This document shows positions 14,219 through 16,557 of a stretch of DNA of 16,557 bases, piece by piece. Made by a program: the position numbers and the translations under genes. The notes beneath the pieces are model-generated. The model did not search any database. It saw only the letters and a program-made list of their open reading frames with translations, and was not told where the DNA came from. Positions within the stretch are counted from its first letter, which is position 1; each line of letters opens with the position of its first letter. The stretch is from an uncultured Verrucomicrobiota bacterium (GTDB lineage Bacteria; Verrucomicrobiota; Kiritimatiellia; RFP12; UBA1067): the NCBI GenBank assembly GCA_945487985.1, contig CALYTX010000010.1, positions 1-16,557 on the forward strand. The letters run 5' to 3'.

Positions 14219-14950
14219 ATGGCTCGAATAGCTATTCTTGGCGATATCCATTCGAATCTCGACGCGCTAAACGCCGTGCTTGACGATTGCCGCGCGCAGG
14301 GTGCCGAGGAGTTCCTCTGCACTGGCGACATCGTTGGCTACAATGCCTGTCCGCACGAATGCTTGCAGATGGTGCGCGAGCTGGGATGTCCGGTGATGAT
14401 GGGCAATCACGATTTCTATGTTGGTTGCGAAAGCCTCAATCTCGACGATTTCAATCCTCACGCGGCGATGGTCGTGAAGTGGACTCGTGAGCAGCTTTCC
14501 GTCGACGAGATTGAGTATTTGCGCAAGTTGCCTTTCTCGATTACGCTCAAGGGCATAACGCTCGTGCACGCAACGATGGATCGACCCGAGAATTTCGGTT
14601 ATGTCTTCGACAACCTGCAGGCGCAGGCTAATTTCACCAACCAGAAAACGCCGGTCTGTTTCCACGGCCACACGCACTGCCCGATGATTTACGAGCATTC
14701 CATACATGGCGTTTACCGTATCGACCCGCAGGATTTCAAGCTTCAGCTGGGACGGAAATACTTCATCAACGTCGGTTCGGTTGGTCAGCCGCGAGACGGG
14801 GATCCGCGCGCTACTTATGTAATCTACGACAATTTGGCCAAGGTCGTGTCGTTTCGGCGGGTCGAGTACGATATCGCCGCTGCACAGGCGCGCATCCGCG
14901 CGGCCGGTCTGCCCGAGCGTTTGGCCGAGCGCTTAGCCGAGGGGCATTGA
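14219..14950 (+). CDS. Calcineurin-like metallophosphoesterase (YfcE/MJ0936-type)
   Basis: A 243-residue single-domain phosphoesterase with every metal-binding motif of the calcineurin superfamily: GDIHSN (8-13), GDIVGYN (36-42), GNHD (62-65), VHAT, and GHTH (150-153). The tail NVGSVGQPRDGDPRATYVIYD is the signature of the small YfcE/MJ0936-like group (PF12850), whose members hydrolyse model phosphodiesters and have varied or unknown natural substrates. No signal peptide is seen, so it is probably cytosolic. The ATG lies one base after the ispD stop (TAACATG) and has no ribosome site of its own, so translation probably depends on ispD. gyrB follows 34 bases later. Biological role unknown; a two-metal hydrolase is well supported. 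Confidence 0.92.
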   Translation: MARIAILGDIHSNLDALNAVLDDCRAQGAEEFLCTGDIVGYNACPHECLQMVRELGCPVMMGNHDFYVGCESLNLDDFNPHAAMVVKWTREQLSVDEIEYLRKLPFSITLKGITLVHATMDRPENFGYVFDNLQAQANFTNQKTPVCFHGHTHCPMIYEHSIHGVYRIDPQDFKLQLGRKYFINVGSVGQPRDGDPRATYVIYDNLAKVVSFRRVEYDIAAAQARIRAAGLPERLAERLAEGH

Positions 14951-14984
14951 TTCGGGTCGGAAAAGTTCTTTCGAGAGGAAAATC

Positions 14985-16557
14985 ATGGGCGAAGAGACAG
15001 CAAGTGGCTATAACGCCGAAAACATCCAGGTTCTGGAGGGTATGGAGGCCGTTCGTAAGCGTCCGGCGATGTATATCGGCGACACTGGCGAGCGCGGCTA
15101 CCACCATTTGGTCTACGAAGTGGTGGATAATTCAATCGATGAGGCCCTTGCCGGCTACTGTTCGCGCATCGACGTGGTTATTAACGCCGACGGATCGCTT
15201 ACGGTGCAGGACGATGGCCGCGGCATACCGGTGGATATGCACCCCACCCAGCACCGTCCGGCGGTCGAGGTGGTGTTGACCATTCTGCACGCCGGCGGCA
15301 AGTTCGACGGTTCGAATTACAAGGTCTCGGGCGGTCTGCACGGTGTAGGCGTTTCGTGCGTCAACGCTCTTTCCGAGTGGATGAAGGTGGAGGTGAAGCG
15401 CGGCGGCAAGATCCACCATGTCGAGCTTTCCCGCGGCCGCGTCACCAAGCCGACGCAGGTTGTGGGCGAATGTGGCGCGGAAACCGGCACGAAGGTGACG
15501 TTCTTCCCCGACCACACGATTTTCACTTGTCGAGCGTTCAAGTGGGAGATCCTCTGCGCGCGGCTGCGGGAATTGGCGTTCCTCAACAAGGGCGTGACGA
15601 TTCACTTTCGCGACGACGAGGGCGAGGCTCGCCACGAAGAGACGTTCCGCTATGATGGTGGCATCGACGAATTCGTCGGCTATCTCAACGCCAACAAGAA
15701 AACGCTCTCACCGGTGGTGCATTTTGATGGCTCGTCCGAGACGGTTCGCAACGACGGCTCGCGCCATGTCATCCAGGCCGAGGTTGCGATGCAGTATAAC
15801 GACGGCTATTCCGTGCTCGAGCAGACCTACTGCAACAACATCCACACCATCGAGGGCGGAACGCACCTTTCCGGATTCCGCCGCGCGCTCACCGCAACGG
15901 TAAAGAAGTATGCGCTCGCCAACAAGTTGATCAAGGAAAAGGAGTTCCAGGTTCTTTCCGGCGATGACATGCGCGAAGGCCTCACGGTGGTTATTAGCGT
16001 GAAAGTCCCTCAGCCGCAATTTGAAGGTCAGACGAAGACCAAGCTGGGAAATGGCGAGGTCGATGGTATCGTGGCCGGCATTGTCAACGACAGGTTGATG
16101 ACGTATTTCGAGGAAAACCCTGCCGTCGCTAAGGTGATTATCGAAAAGGCGTTGATGGCCTCGCGCGCTCGCGAAGCAGCGCGACATGCTCGCGAGACGG
16201 TGCGCAAAGGGGTTATGGACGGGCTGTCGCTGCCCGGAAAACTCCGCGACTGTTCTGTCCGCGACGCCTCGAAGAGCGAACTCTATCTCGTCGAAGGCGA
16301 TTCCGCCGGCGGTTCCGCGTGCAAGGGGCGCGATCGTTCGACGCAGGCTATTCTGCCGCTTCGCGGCAAGGTGCTCAACGTGGAAAAGGCTCGCATCGAC
16401 CGGATGCTCGCCAACGCCGAGATTCGCACTCTTATCACCGCCATCGGCTGCGGCTTTGCTGAGGAATGGGATATCTCGAAGGCGCGTTACCACAAGATTG
16501 TCATCATGACCGATGCCGATGTCGACGGCGCGCACATCCGCACGCTGCTGCTGACGT
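14985..16557 (+). CDS. gyrB: DNA gyrase subunit B (5' part, truncated by window end)
   Basis: ATPase subunit of the type IIA topoisomerase that introduces negative supercoils with GyrA. The reading frame is open from ATG 14985 to the window edge, 524 complete codons, and continues beyond. The ATG follows GAGAGGA (14973-14979) at 5 bases. The GHKL ATPase domain has VRKRPAMYIGDTGERG, YEVVDNSIDEA (catalytic E45 and Mg-binding N49), DDGRGIPVDMHP and GGLHGVGVSCVNAL. The transducer region has VPQPQFEGQTKTKLGN. The TOPRIM domain shows VEGDSAGGSA (E437) and DADVDGAHI (D510, D512, D514). QAILPLRGKVLNVEKAR favours GyrB over ParE. The missing part should hold the end of TOPRIM and the GyrA-contacting tail. 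No -10 box is obvious in the 34-base gap before it, so read-through from secA-ispD or a promoter inside the upstream gene is possible. Confidence 0.96.
   Translation, partial: MGEETASGYNAENIQVLEGMEAVRKRPAMYIGDTGERGYHHLVYEVVDNSIDEALAGYCSRIDVVINADGSLTVQDDGRGIPVDMHPTQHRPAVEVVLTILHAGGKFDGSNYKVSGGLHGVGVSCVNALSEWMKVEVKRGGKIHHVELSRGRVTKPTQVVGECGAETGTKVTFFPDHTIFTCRAFKWEILCARLRELAFLNKGVTIHFRDDEGEARHEETFRYDGGIDEFVGYLNANKKTLSPVVHFDGSSETVRNDGSRHVIQAEVAMQYNDGYSVLEQTYCNNIHTIEGGTHLSGFRRALTATVKKYALANKLIKEKEFQVLSGDDMREGLTVVISVKVPQPQFEGQTKTKLGNGEVDGIVAGIVNDRLMTYFEENPAVAKVIIEKALMASRAREAARHARETVRKGVMDGLSLPGKLRDCSVRDASKSELYLVEGDSAGGSACKGRDRSTQAILPLRGKVLNVEKARIDRMLANAEIRTLITAIGCGFAEEWDISKARYHKIVIMTDADVDGAHIRTLLLT

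Noticed and set aside
1..16557. CRISPR arrays, IS elements, tRNA/rRNA genes, toxin-antitoxin or phage-defence genes
   Set aside because: None seen: no spaced direct repeats, no transposase-like or defence-like frames, and nearly all bases are covered by recognised core genes.

Overview
The window is a dense, entirely co-directional (+ strand) stretch of bacterial chromosome with twelve genes, roughly 55-60% G+C by eye, and no gene-free stretch over about 125 bases. All the genes are recognisable core or envelope genes. I see no tRNA, rRNA, CRISPR, IS element, integrase or phage gene. Lipid A genes (lpxI, lpxB) imply a Gram-negative, LPS-bearing cell. LpxI in place of LpxH, a long SecA with the extra insert I associate with Chlamydiae/PVC and Bacteroidetes, and the overall divergence suggest a member of the PVC group (Verrucomicrobiota, Kiritimatiellota or Lentisphaerota). 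That placement is inference from protein character, not a search result.

Layout: (1) 20-2122, elongation factor G, closed by a perfect 16-bp hairpin (2175-2213). (2) 2247-7152, a run of four tightly spaced genes: a secreted GH3 glycosidase, purN, and the two-step GDP-L-fucose pathway gmd-fcl, the last pair overlapping by one base. (3) 7199-10423, headed by the best sigma70 promoter in the window (TTGTCA-17 bp-TATAAT, overlapping the end of fcl): rpmE (L31), prfA (RF1), then lpxI-lpxB overlapping as ATGA. An extra extended -10 lies directly before lpxI. (4) 10499-16557, headed by an extended -10 box only 8 bases from the secA ATG: secA, ispD (ATGA overlap), a small metallophosphoesterase one base after ispD, and gyrB, which runs off the window end.

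The genes supply translation (EF-G, L31, RF1), protein export (SecA), isoprenoid precursors (IspD), purines (PurN), DNA supercoiling (GyrB) and the outer envelope (lipid A disaccharide, GDP-fucose). I found no convincing undescribed multi-gene system. The points most worth a second look are the apparent leaderless or near-leaderless promoter-start arrangements at secA and lpxI with a shared GGTATA(A/C)T box, several substitutions in normally fixed motifs (EF-G, GH3, LpxB, LpxI, Gmd), and the GH3-purN-gmd-fcl linkage.
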